64,000 nucleotides of DNA from Atherinomorus stipes (lineage: Eukaryota > Chordata > Actinopteri > Atheriniformes > Atherinidae): contig JALJCO010003983.1 of NCBI GenBank assembly GCA_023101725.1, positions 425,001-489,000 on the forward strand, written 5' to 3'. Each line of letters opens with the position of its first letter. Position 1 is the stretch's first letter. Of the stretch, positions 43,471-55,300 are shown piece by piece. A program made the translations under genes and the position numbers. The notes beneath the pieces were generated by a model, which saw only the letters and a program-made list of their open reading frames with translations, was not told the DNA's origin and did no database searches.

Positions 43471-43960
43471 AGCAAATCATGCATGCAAGTCAACACCGGG
43501 GTATCATCTGGGTGGGTTGGTTGTGATTTGCAGCAGCCGGCCGGTGTCATTTCCCTGCCAAAAAACGTATCCCCCTTCTCAAATTGATTGTGTCGCCTCA
43601 TTGCTTCAGAGGCCAGCAGGGTCATAATTGAGAGGAGAATTAGCAAAACCTTAAATATATGGCAGGTGATATATCATTACTCATAGACTTGACCCTGGCT
43701 GACCTATCTCTCTCCCATGTGGTCTCCTGCTTGGGCTGGCGTGCTGCAGACTGGGGGGCCCGCTGCTGCTCAAACAGCTAAATCAACAGCGTCTCGCCAC
43801 AGCTCATGTTTGAGTGTTTTGCTTGAACGGTTTCATGAAAAACTAATCATCTGTTCATCATGGAGATCAAACACACCCAGGGTGCAATGATTAGGAAAAG
43901 CAATCTGATAAAGCTTGAAGAGTCAGTAGTCCGGATATAATAATTTCAAGATTAAAAATG
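43470..43960. promoter_or_regulatory. Candidate regulatory block (~0.5 kb)
   Basis: One of the longest complex, repeat-free stretches in the downstream region, with AATTGAGAGGAGAATTAGC, AACTAATCATCTG and CAATGATTAGG cores. Short frames on both strands (43409-43646) are not protein-like. It is a candidate conserved element without alignment support. Confidence 0.32.
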
Positions 43961-45516
43961 GCTCCTCCTCCTTATCATCCTCACCCCCAGCCCTCCTGTC
44001 AGCTCTTATAACCTCCTCAAAGTTCAAGCAAGAGAGAAATGTTATCATGTTTGTAAATGCTGCTTGGTTGACTCCTGCAGCCACAGTCCATCCCTTTCAG
44101 ATTTGTCGGAGATAACGACTCAAACTTATCAGTATTCATTTATTATTGTGTGTTTAAAACAGAAAAAGGAACAACTTTATCAAGTCATTTTCCCAGTTTG
44201 ATTCTATTCTTTCAAATCCCAACGGCATAAAATGTACCTGCTGTCTTTAAAGAAGATCAGAAAATTATACAGAACAAAGCAAACACTGCTCCTCAAGGAT
44301 GACTATTTAAATTTCTTATATCCTCATTCTGCCTTTAATCTTGTGTAGTGCAGTTTTCCTGCTTTACATCAAGAGCACATCCAGAAATTAGAGCAAACTT
44401 TGTTGACAGGCAGACCACTGAGTTATCTATTTCCACTTTTGAAGCAAACATGTGAAGTGAAGCAGGGGTCAATGCAATCTCCCTGCTCCTCTAATAACTC
44501 GCAACAAGAACAAAAAAAAAAAAAAATAATTGGGATGAGAAACTTTTACAAAGTAACTGGAGGAAAGTGGACTTGTTCCAAGGAAACCATTTAAAGTTGG
44601 TCAGTGTCAAGCTTCCCAGGAGATCAGAGAGGAAAAAGATGATTTATTATGAGCAGGGACTGTCTCAGGCTTAAAACAATTATGTGCAGATGCCCCTGAG
44701 TTACTTAAGCAAATAAAGTGAAAATAAATAGCAGCTATGTAATGTTTGATACACCCGCTGAATGTAATAACATTTTGTCATTTCCACAAAGTGGACTGGA
44801 ATGAAATTAGAGGTCCCTGTAGCCTGTAATGAAATGTGGTGCCTCCAGACTCTAATGCAGTTTGTCATCATGTGGATATATTAATGCTCTTCTCCAACTT
44901 TCTCTTGATTGATGCAGGCTTCAACTATATAGACAAGCACAAACACTGACATCACAGGACAGGCTGGAGACTTTCAAATGATGAAATATGATATAAACTG
45001 CTAAAATGAAATCCTTAATATCCTTGTATGTACTTGGGGTTTTCTTATAAGATGTGAGGTGCAGCTAAGATTAAGTTTTACATCAATATGCAATAAGGTA
45101 AACCGTTTAGCCACATGTTACAGCTATAAATGATGAATGTGTGATATAAACTTGTCATTTGTTGGACAGAAAGTTAAACTGAACAATTTCAGGATTTAAT
45201 TTTCATAGTTAAATTGACTTAGATAAAAAAAAAATGGCATTAAATATTTCTGAAAAATAGATACGAGAATCAAAAGTGTGGGACCATTTATGGAGGATTT
45301 CCTATCATAAATTCAATGATAAAAGCTGTCTGATTCTTAGCTTAAGAAAAAGTAATGAAAAACCAATAACGATTAAAAGTTTTACATGAAAAACCTTATT
45401 TACTTAAATGTTTTTTCAGGTGCATAAACATGAATGTTTTGAGTATCTGGGCAAAACTTCTGGTTTAAACCGTTTGACTAATTGGAATATAGAAAATGAT
45501 ATATGATGCATTAGAT
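43961..45516. other. Non-coding, no gene seen
   Basis: Unique AT-rich DNA, with an A-run around 44513-44526. Nothing protein-like. Confidence 0.55.
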
Positions 45517-45955
45517 CAGGGTTGTCCAATTTGGGGCCCGGGCGCCAGAGTTGGCCCGCGAGTGATTATTTTTGGCCCACTGCCCATTGTCTGTTTTATT
45601 TCAAAAATGATATTTTTCCCAGTAGTGTGAAAAGTTCTTTTAATATTTATTCATTGTAGCACTTCCCTTCCTGACCACAAATTAATCTTGCATTACATTG
45701 TGGGTAGGGTTGTGCTGTGGTTCTATTAGCTCAGATCTGAAAGCCAAGGATGAGAGAATAAATGAGAAGATGCTGCCCAAAATAAAACTCATACGAAGTA
45801 ATGCGAAAAAACAAATAAAACAATAAAGAACAGTGTTATTCCTTTTCCACATTACTTTTTATGCAGTTTTACGTTGAACATTTTTAGTTTTGGCCTGCAA
45901 CCATCCACCCCATATTATTTTCGGCCCTCTAGTGTAAAACATTTGGACCCCTCTG
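45517..45955. mobile_element. hAT-type MITE (~440 bp)
   Basis: The ends CAGGGTTGTCCAA and TTGGACCCCTCTG are imperfect inverted repeats of the hAT kind. The flanking octamers CATTAGAT and CTCTAGAT agree at six of eight positions, consistent with an old target duplication. The interior has TTGGCCCGCGAG and TTTTCGGCCCTCTAG motifs and no coding capacity. Confidence 0.75.
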
Positions 45956-47058
45956 CTCTAGATAGTTTCACTTTGTGATCAGCAAATTTACTGTACAGGG
46001 AGATCAGCCATGCAGAGATTTCAACCTGTCTTCCAACGTCTCACTAGAATCATGAGAAAATTAGAAAGAAAATAAACAGGAATAAACAAAGTTCCAATGG
46101 AAAAATCTGTATTTGGTTTATGAACATTTTTCTTGCTTCACCAAACTTATCAAAGCTAATTTTAAGCACATTTGATGCAAACAATCAGGTGTCATTTAAC
46201 CATTCTGCTCTTGTTTCCTCCTCTATTGATTAGGGATGAATATTCTAAACTTGTGGGGTCTTTTGCTTTTCATATAAAAATCACAATATATTACATTTTC
46301 TTTACATGATACCTACATATTTCATGTGCAGGCTAAAAATGCTTCATTGTCATATGCTGATGATCTGAAGGCTTCCTAACTTAATCGGGATGTTCCTGGC
46401 AGAAATTTAATTCAAGAGTTTCTTCTCTGTTGAAATAAATAAAGAAAAATCTTGATTTTGGTGAGCTACATTTGAATGTTAAAGAGGAAACAGCCACCAC
46501 TGGGTAAAAAGTCATCCACAATTCCCACACATCTGGAAATGGCCAACATTAATAAACTTAATTGAAAAAAAAGAGTTTAAAATTACAGGTTTAATTTTCA
46601 ACAATGTATTTTGCCATTAAAAGGAAAAGACATGTTTTTTCTCCATTGTGTGAATGCTTCACCTAAAAAACTATGAACAGCCAAAGTTGTCCAAATTTTC
46701 AATGAAGTAAGACAACAAATTAAAATAAAGATGAATTATATCATTTGAAGTCAACCATATATAAAATAAATGTGTGCTAAGCTGTACAGTTGTATGTCGT
46801 GCCAGTGTAATCATACTGTGATCGTGCGGTACACTCAAAGGTTATATAGATTTTAAGGAGTCGTTATTAACAGGGACAAGGATGTAAATGCTAAGGTAGG
46901 GCTACAGCTCCATGATGCTCTGAAAAGTGTGAAAGTTGTGAACTGGCACTATGAATGCAAACTGAACTGAACTGGACTGAACTAATGATATCAGCACCAT
47001 CTTATACAAAAACACTGTAATACTGTAGACCAAAAAATTAGCAAATTTGGATTTAGGC
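45956..47058. other. Non-coding, no gene seen
   Basis: AT-rich unique sequence. No recognised repeat or protein. Confidence 0.55.
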
Positions 47059-47280
47059 AGAAATAGTAACCATGATATTTGGCTACTTTGATAAGAAACT
47101 AATTCATTTTTTTCATGACTTTTGCTATAATACAAAAAGAAAATGCAAGGGGTGCATTTTCTTTTTGTATTGTATAGCAAAATCTAGAAATAGTAACCAA
47201 GGCATTTTGCTACTTTGATAAGAAGAGACAGGTTAGTTTTTAATGACTTTTGCTATAAAGTACAAAAAGAAAATGCATTA
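47059..47280. repeat. Direct repeat pair with an internal near-perfect hairpin
   Basis: Two ~90-bp copies begin AGAAATAGTAACCA (47059 and 47186) and run through GCTACTTTGATAAGAA to ACAAAAAGAAAATGCA. Between them lies the reverse complement of the last 28 bases of copy 1. This gives a stem of 47120-47147 with 47153-47182, a 5-base loop AGGGG and a 2-base bulge. Family unknown; a MITE-derived duplication is the simplest reading. Confidence 0.8.
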
Positions 47281-47690
47281 CTTCTCTGAAACCAGACCAA
47301 ACAAATAACATAAAAGGTAGCAAATTTAGCTGTTCTTTTGTAAGTTGTCACAGTGTTAATTTATAACAGAGTATAATGGACCTTTTTATCTGAGGCCACA
47401 GCTGATGAAAACTCCCTTTTCACTAGAGATGGTGTCCAAATGGACCACTGGACATCCCTCTGGGGACAAACAGGATGAAATACAGTGTTGTCACAATAGA
47501 GTACACAAATACAAATCCCCAAGGTTGCAGTATCAAACGTGCATCTATTGCATTACCACTCATTACAAATCTCAGCTCCGCAGGGCAAAGCTAGAAAATG
47601 CACATTGTAATCTTGGTCTGTCCCTAAATCTTATAATTGTTTACTTCAACTTGTTCTTTGTCTCTAGATGATTTTATCTTTTGCTTCTTT
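47281..47690. other. Non-coding, no gene seen
   Basis: Unique sequence. The open frame at 47405-47671 lacks any recognisable domain. Confidence 0.5.
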
Positions 47691-48130
47691 TTTAGGAGGA
47701 AAAATAGGCTTAGTGAGTCTAATTTTACTGTCACCCCTCACAGCCAGATTAGGAGTCAAAAGGGAGGTCATTATCATGTGAAGGGGAGGCGTTGGTTAAT
47801 CTGTGAATAATGTCAAGGGTGAGGGTGGGGTGTGAAGGAGGGGTATTTAGGTAGAGGGGTGCTTAGATTGTGTCGTCTGGCAGCTCATCTATATTTTATG
47901 CTGCCACTCAGACAAATGAAACAGGAGCCACCCGGAACAAGGGGGGACCCTCTGACACTTCAAAGGGAAGTCCTATGGGTGGTTGCTTATTGAAGCTAGG
48001 CCCGTACCAACCCAGACCCACAGACATAACCCCCCAGCCCATGCTGGGAAGCTGCCGGGGCCTCATTAACCCTTAAACAGGCTTGTGAGGGTGCAGCGTT
48101 CCAGAGACTAATTACCCCACCAGCACACTG
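47690..48130. promoter_or_regulatory. Candidate regulatory block
   Basis: A GC-moderate, repeat-free stretch with GGTTAATCTGTGAATAAT, ACTAATTACCCCA and TCATTAACCC cores, set between AT-rich neighbours. Texture-based call only. Confidence 0.32.
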
Positions 48131-48429
48131 GAGGAAACGCTCCTGTCCTGACACATAAACACAAACACACCCATCACAGTGCCAGTAGTGTTGATGGTAA
48201 CACTGATGGTAGACATCGCAGCAAATGCCCTATATGAAAAGCCAGATCCACTGTTTTCTTGTTTTGATTTGCAGATTCAGAAGCTTGCTTCCCCTCCTTT
48301 CCATGCCCCATCCTTACTGCCACACAATAGCAGTATTTCATGATTAGTAAAATCTGACAGTGATAATGAGGAGAGCGGAAAGATGAAAGGGGAGGAAAGA
48401 GAAGGGACACAGGATGAGAGAAAAAGAGG

Positions 48430-48730
48430 CACATATCAAAGACGGGTCTAATTGAGGTAACACAGCCAGCCAAATCTGCAGTCCCATTTGCATAAAACAG
48501 TGCAGCTTCATTTGGCCATCTCTAACAGCGCTAATGTCTTAACAAATTAATTTTGCTAATTAGGCACGCCCAGTGGAGCTCACCAACAGATTAAGCAGAT
48601 TAAACAAACAGATGCTGATTACCCCTGGGCGGGCTGAGAGGTGCATTTCTATGGGTATGATCATCATGTTGCCTTGTGATTTCTGCAGTGCCATGCTCAG
48701 TACTACAGGTCTTACATCGGGACATGTACT
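48430..48730. promoter_or_regulatory. Candidate regulatory block with octamer site
   Basis: Contains a perfect octamer ATTTGCAT at 48486-48493 extended by AA, and dense homeodomain cores (AAATTAATTTTGCTAATTAGG near 48544, AGATTAAGCAGATTAAAC near 48588). POU and homeodomain proteins bind such sites, so pou4f1 autoregulation or neural homeobox input is conceivable. Unproven. Confidence 0.35.
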
Positions 48731-49175
48731 GTGTGTTACAGTGATTCTTTCTAAAAAAGAGGAGAACATGGCCAGACCAAATATTTCATGTCAGGTGTTT
48801 CATCCCTACTAGTCTGTGATACTCCAAGCCTTATATTGCAGATGAAATGTAGACAAAATAACCAAACAGGCTAAGATTTCACTTGTCGGAAGATAAATGT
48901 GTGGTATAATTTTTAAACATATAAATATTTAATATGTACTGTAAGGGATATGTGCTCAGTAAGAAAGAACAAGAATGGGAAATTTTGACAGCAGTAGCTG
49001 TTCAGTCATCTGAGTACTCTTTTTAACTCAATATTATTAGATAGCAACTAAAATGCAAGCCTTCAGCTGAACAAACTGCTGTAAAAAGCTGAAAGCAGTT
49101 TATAAAAATGCTTACTTGTGCTACTCTCTTTGGAACTTCAACTTATTTTTGTGGGCACATACTAAATTTGTTTAT

Positions 49176-49210
<35 letters not shown>

Positions 49211-52200
49211 CAAAACTAAGTTTTTTGCCCTCATGATTGATTTTTTTTGCTCTAGTAAGTACTTCCAAAGCCGTTACATAATAGAAACAAATCTGTTATA
49301 TACAGTGTTTTACTGAATTACCTGAATAAATTCCCTTATGATTTGTTACCCATTAGATTAAACAAATAAGAATATGTTCCTGTTTAATTTTCCTGTTTGT
49401 TTGTATCCCTTTCCTTACAGTTGAAATAAGTGTGTTTCTTAGAGGATGCACTCTTTTGATGAAGTGAACTATAAACATTAACAAGAGCTGTAAAGGCATT
49501 TTGGAACATAGTGTCAATATTAAGAATAATAATGTAAAAAAAAAATCAATGAGTCTTTCAGAGATGAAGAGAATATCAAAGAAAAGAGATAAAAATGCAG
49601 CTAACGTAACGAAACCCCACAAGTTTTCACATCCATTCAAACTGAAAGTTTATTTGTTCATACAATTAACAGCCAATCAAAATTCCCTCTAAACTACTAC
49701 TTTTATCACCAACAGGAGGTGTTGCACCTCTAAGAAGTAAACATGCTAAACATATTTTCAAAATACATTCTTACTCAAAAATCTGTTATGTGAGTGTTTC
49801 AGTGCTCGAGCAAATGCTAATTTCAAGTGCTTCCTTTGGAATATGCAAAAGTCCTCTTGAAAAGCTGGAGAATGGTGTCAATACTGGCAATAACTTATAG
49901 ATACAACTCCTTCTTCCTAACTCCCGTTATGTTCAAGCAGTTCAAAACACTAAACTGTAACACCCCTTTTCCCTTCTGGTTAAGTTTAGGCAGTAAAATT
50001 ATTTGTCAATGCTAGGCTAGAATACATACTTTTTACATTGTTACCATAATGTTAACAGACCCTTACTTGATGGTTACATGATATGGCAAAACCAGAACAC
50101 AATTTGGGAACTTCTTTCCCCCCTACTGCTTGTCTTTAGGTAATAAAACTACTCTGTTGGAGTGACAACAAGATCTCATTTAGTGCTTAACTACCATTAT
50201 CTTAACTTGATGCTATTTTGATGCTCTCAAGACTACTGGAAGTAGCATATCACTTTCAAAGTATTTAAAGTTATCCCTGATTTTTCCCATGAAAAAAAGG
50301 TTATCCCTGATTGTACATAAGACCAATAAGGTCATTGTATGAACAGTTACCACTTTTCACCAGTCAGGTAACTAATCAGCAAATAGAGCCTTCAAGCCTG
50401 AGGTCTTCGGTCTCTTAGTGAACACTTCAAAGAAGTTATTTGTGAGGCCTGTTTTTATTTGTCAATAGGAGACAAGGTCATGGGAAAAGCAAAAATCCAA
50501 AACAGAAAAAACAGCAATGGACGTGCTGTAGGAACGTGATGGAGGAACCATGAAGCATGACGGAGGAAGCTAAGTGAACAGAGTTTGACAGAAGGTGGCA
50601 GAGAGTACCACAGGTATTAAAAGTATGAGAAAAATAATGTATGTGAATAAAGCACAATGATGGTTATAAATAACTCTCCAAATAATTTTAACAACCTGTA
50701 AATCAATGTAACATAACCAAAATTTTGTTGAACGTAATTGAGAGGCATTTAAAACTTGACTCTGGCTCACTTTTGTAACTTGTGAACACCTCTGAAATGG
50801 GTTTTTTGATTTATCAAGGTATGTGTCTGGAATTCTTTCATGAATATTCATGAACATTTGCAAATAAGGCTTACATGGACAGAGCAGAAGCACATCTGAC
50901 TAACTGCAGAAAACACATTCTAAATGTTTTGGCCTTTTTGGCCTTAACTACCAAGACAATACACTTTACCTACACCACTGTTCTCCAAGTAGCAGCCTGA
51001 AAATAGTGATGAAACCAAAAGCTTTTTGCTACATATTTTCAAGATCTTAAGTTAAAACCATTTTGAGAGTGAAGACTCCTCCTTGGGGAGTCATCTCTCC
51101 TGTTTTTTTTCCTGCAAGTTTTAATCCTCACCGCTACCACTATAGGTTCCAGCTCCAGTGTCCCTCCTCCACTTGTCCCCGGGTGGTGTGTTGGGTGACA
51201 GCTGCTGCCCTCTTTGGCAGTACTGAAATGAATAGATTATGAGCTGTAATTAGGTATACAGCAAAATCAATGTGCTCTGGGGCGAGACCTGAGGGTGGGA
51301 TGGGAGGGTTTCAGAGGTACAGGGCATGAGGTGGAAGGGTGCATGTGTGTGTGTGTTTCTTTGAATGTGTACTCGTTTGTCCTATGTGACGGGGACAATT
51401 CTGACTCTACTAACTGATGGAGATGTGTAAATATGGGGAGAACAATTTCATCCCAATGGGTACAAAGTGATTTTTGTTAAATCTTGTTATGGTTAGGTTT
51501 AAGTTTAGGGTTAGACATTCAGCCATGATGATTAGAATAAGGGGCTAAGGAATGCAGAAACAGTCCAGGGACAGTGGAGGAAGTCCCATTTGTCAATACA
51601 AACCACCCATGTGCATGTGTTTGTGGTGGAGAGATGAGGATAAAAAAAGGGATAGAATAGCAGGAGGGAGTCAGGAAGAAGCCACAGGGGAGTGGAGAGA
51701 GGCGGAGTGTTTGCAAACCAAAAGGATGCAATGCTCGCGTTGATGTGACCAAACAATACTGCTTGTGGAAAGACTGTCAGAAGATAATTCTGATTTATTA
51801 CAACATGGATATTGTGCTCACAGTTTTGACCATCTTGGAAGGAATAATAATATAGTTGCCAGTTTAATTGGAGAGATATCTGCATGTGGTATGAAAAGGA
51901 TCTAAAAATAAATCTGGTAAAACCATGAGCAGTCTCAAAAACTGCTTGTAAAAGTCTGGGTACCCAATGGGCAGAATGTCACAAAAACTCAAATTCACAC
52001 AACAGCACCATCAAATGGGCTGCATGTGTGGTCTGATAGTTAATTAATTCTACATTTCAAAGAAGCAAGTTTTTAATGGTACAATAAATGAAAAGGAGGA
52101 TGCTGGGGAAGGAGGCTGGGAGGGTAGATACTGTAGAAGAGGTGGTGTTGTAGGATGTGTGATACCCACAACCAGCCCCGGATATGCCCTCCAGTAATGC

Positions 52201-52290
52201 GTCTTGCTCCTTTTTTAGTGGCAGAGTGCTGGATGACCTGCCTGTGATCTCCTCCATAATTAACATATGCTTGTTAGTCAAGGTTGGTTG
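48731..52290. other. Non-coding, no gene seen
   Basis: AT-rich DNA with a T32 run at 49177-49208. None of the short frames, including 50570-50893 and 51532-51885 on the minus strand, resembles a protein. Confidence 0.55.
49177..49208. repeat. T32 homopolymer
   Basis: A run of 32 T, long enough that its length in the assembly is unreliable. Confidence 0.95.
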
Positions 52291-52298
52291 GAGGCTCT

Positions 52299-52302
52299 AC
52301 GA

Positions 52303-52380
<78 letters not shown>
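52299..52380. repeat. (CT)n(CA)n microsatellite
   Basis: CT repeats (with one TTT break) switch to about 42 bases of CA. Same architecture as 33797-33853. Confidence 0.95.
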
Positions 52381-52382
<2 letters not shown>

Positions 52383-55300
52383 CACAAGAATGAAGGTGTG
52401 CATGAGAGGACTAAGGCTCTAGGAGTTATATAACACTAAGCAGAAAAATCACAGCGACACAAGTTGGCTTTTATATGAAAATCACTGTGAATCTGTCACT
52501 TTTGAACACGTTTTCAAGTTCATTTCTGCAATCTCAATAACCCTTATCAGTATCAGGGCCTTGGGTAAATCTGATCAAATTTGCTCTGAAAATGGCTCCA
52601 GAGGACTTTAATAGGGTAATTAATATGAAGTGCTGAATGGGCACATGCTGTATTTGTTCAATCCTTCTCAGTCTAATTTGGACATAATAAAGACATGCAC
52701 CTACTTCTGATTATTCCCTCTATTTCCCAGGGCTCTTGACCTCTCAGTGAGAAGATAAATAGAATCTCCTTAACCGATTAGGATGACAGATGAGAATCAG
52801 TGTGTGGAAGCTGAGTTATGCCAATTTCTTCCCTGCCAGAAAATCCAGAAGTGTTTAATCATTATACTTTCATTATCAACTGTCTGTGAGGTCAGAGGCC
52901 TTAAAAAAAGAGCTTATTTGAAACACAGCACCTTCTTTGTGAAGAATCATAATAACAAGTAAATGCTGCCATGGGACAGCAAAAGGAAACAAGGACACAA
53001 ACAGAAAAAAGGAAGGAAAAAGTGTGAAAATCCATGTGTGGCTCTGCAGCCACAAGCACAACATTACAGTATGCATGTTTGTATGTATGTGTGTGGAATG
53101 GGGGGGGACTGCTGTCTGGTTATGTAGAGGTGTCTAGCCCACGTGTGAGTCTGTGTGCGTGTGCGCACGTTTGCTCTCACAGCATCTCAATGACATCAAA
53201 GCACTGTGCAAACTGAGCCCCTGGCAGCTCTTTAGAATCCCATCTCCCCTCTCTGTTTAAAGCAGGCAGGAGAGAAGACTCAAACTAATAAAAGAGGTGT
53301 TATTCAAAAGAGGAATAGACTGCTCAAATGTGTGTCATGTTTGTGTGTGAGCAGGACTCTCAGAGACGGAGAGAGGAGGATGAAATCTGAGGAAGACCAA
53401 GAAGAAAATGGGTGAAAGAAAGCAAAAAGATAATAGCTGAAATGAAGGTGATAGAGGGAGGGAAGGGGCACAGAGAGCGATGGGAAACAAAAAGGAATAA
53501 AGTCAGTGATTCCCCAAAAGCTAAGTCCTTGTTTCATGTCTCTTTATCGCTCATTTATCCTTGTGATGCTGGCACTAAAGGTGAACTGACTGTTTATATA
53601 ATCAAACAAAGCACATGCCAGAAATCTAACGCTTTATGTTTTCTTACTTCTAGAGGTTGTACTTTGTGCTTCCAATGACTGTTTTATGCACAACATAGAA
53701 GGAATATCAAGTCTTCCACTGACTAGTAGCTACTATTACCAGTTTTGAATTATTGCTTAGGTTATGCCATGATTCCTCTATTTTCTTCTTAATGGCTGTC
53801 AATCATTTACTACCTTCACAAAAGCTTCCTTAAAAATGAGCAGTGCATTTTTTTAAGGGCTCCCTTTTAAACAGCTATAACTTGAAACACAGCAAGCAAG
53901 AAATGGAAAGCTCGAGACAGAAGATGGGGTGCAAAGGGAGCATGGCCCAGTTCAACTGATGTTGTAAAATAAAATACTTTGTAAAAGGGAAATAAATGCA
54001 GCAGTGAGTGGGAGATTCATGCGCTCAAATAAACTGGGGCTTTTGAATTTTTAATTGCAGCAGCCCTAATTATGGCCATCAGACGGTACTTCTAAACACA
54101 CTCAGTGCACTTTCTCCCCATTGCTCTTTCCCCCAGCCTCTCCAGTTTGGCTGTGGATGAGGCCTCAGTCTGGGTGTATTTTTCCATGCCATTAATATTT
54201 GATGAAAATGGGCCAGGCTGCATCAGCTGCTCATCGCCACTAAGAACATGGCCTCCATTATGAGCCCTGTGCTTCCTCTCAGCCGCGTGCATTAGTAGGA
54301 TGACAGAGCGCAACACAATGCACGGACGGGAGGCACGGACGCACATACACACAGGAGTTAAATTAGTGTTAGTGTCTGTGTGAGTACGCGTGCAAGTGCT
54401 GGCTCGTCAACCATCCCTGTCGATTGATGCTATTAGATGTTGAGAAACTGTTGGGTGTGAGCTATAATTGAGCTGACACTAATAATGAAAGCAGATACTG
54501 TCTGGAAGCCCTTGGCAATATGCTAAAGATATTGATGCTCCTAATAATTCAGGGGCTCGACAGAGTGAGGGAGATTTTTTTTTTTTTTTTTTTGCCTTTC
54601 AGATCTTGCTCAGGAAGCAGGGAAATAAGATTTAAAATGGCTCTAAAATCTGGCGAGGGTTCATCTTTTAAAGCTTTTTCTGCTGCAGTATTTAGTCATT
54701 ATGGAGCACTGACAAATGCACATGGAAGTGCAGACAGTATAGATTATAGTATGGCAGAGTTGGTGGGAAAATGGTCTTGCTTTATTAGCACTATATTGGT
54801 TTGTAAGCTGAATAGGACCAACATGATGCTCATATCTGATTTGACAGGGCAGGTAGTTGGCCTTGCCACACGTACGCACACACATATTTTGTTTCCATGT
54901 TATCAGTCACTGGGGATTGTAACAGACCAATGTTAGGGATTTTAAGTTTGTGTTGAGCTTTGGTCAAGGACCCCTATAATGACCAGCTCAACCTTGTGAC
55001 TCCTGTCTGAGAGCCAGGTCCCTTGGGGTGTATGCATGGCTGTGTGTGTGCAAAAGGGATGGGCTGGGTAGATTTACAAGTTTTGTTGCTGAATATTTGC
55101 TTTGATATAAATCTATTGCTGTTTCATTTACAAAAGTGTTCTTTTTGGTGAGCCCATAATTAAAATGGCCAGTGCAACACGCTCATGTGACTGAAACAAA
55201 TTCAATGCTTTTGACATCAGTAGCTCACTAAAATCCACAGCTTGCACTTTCTTTTTCTGGCCTTTTTTTTCTTATTAATCACTTCAATTATTCACAGGGT

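Noticed and set aside
47120..47182. Calling the hairpin a microRNA gene
   Set aside because: Stem composition is low-complexity and it sits in a duplicated repeat. Without small-RNA data it is only a hairpin.
54520..54936. 138-codon plus-strand frame
   Set aside because: It starts across a T-run, has no recognisable domain and overlaps a minus-strand frame of similar quality.
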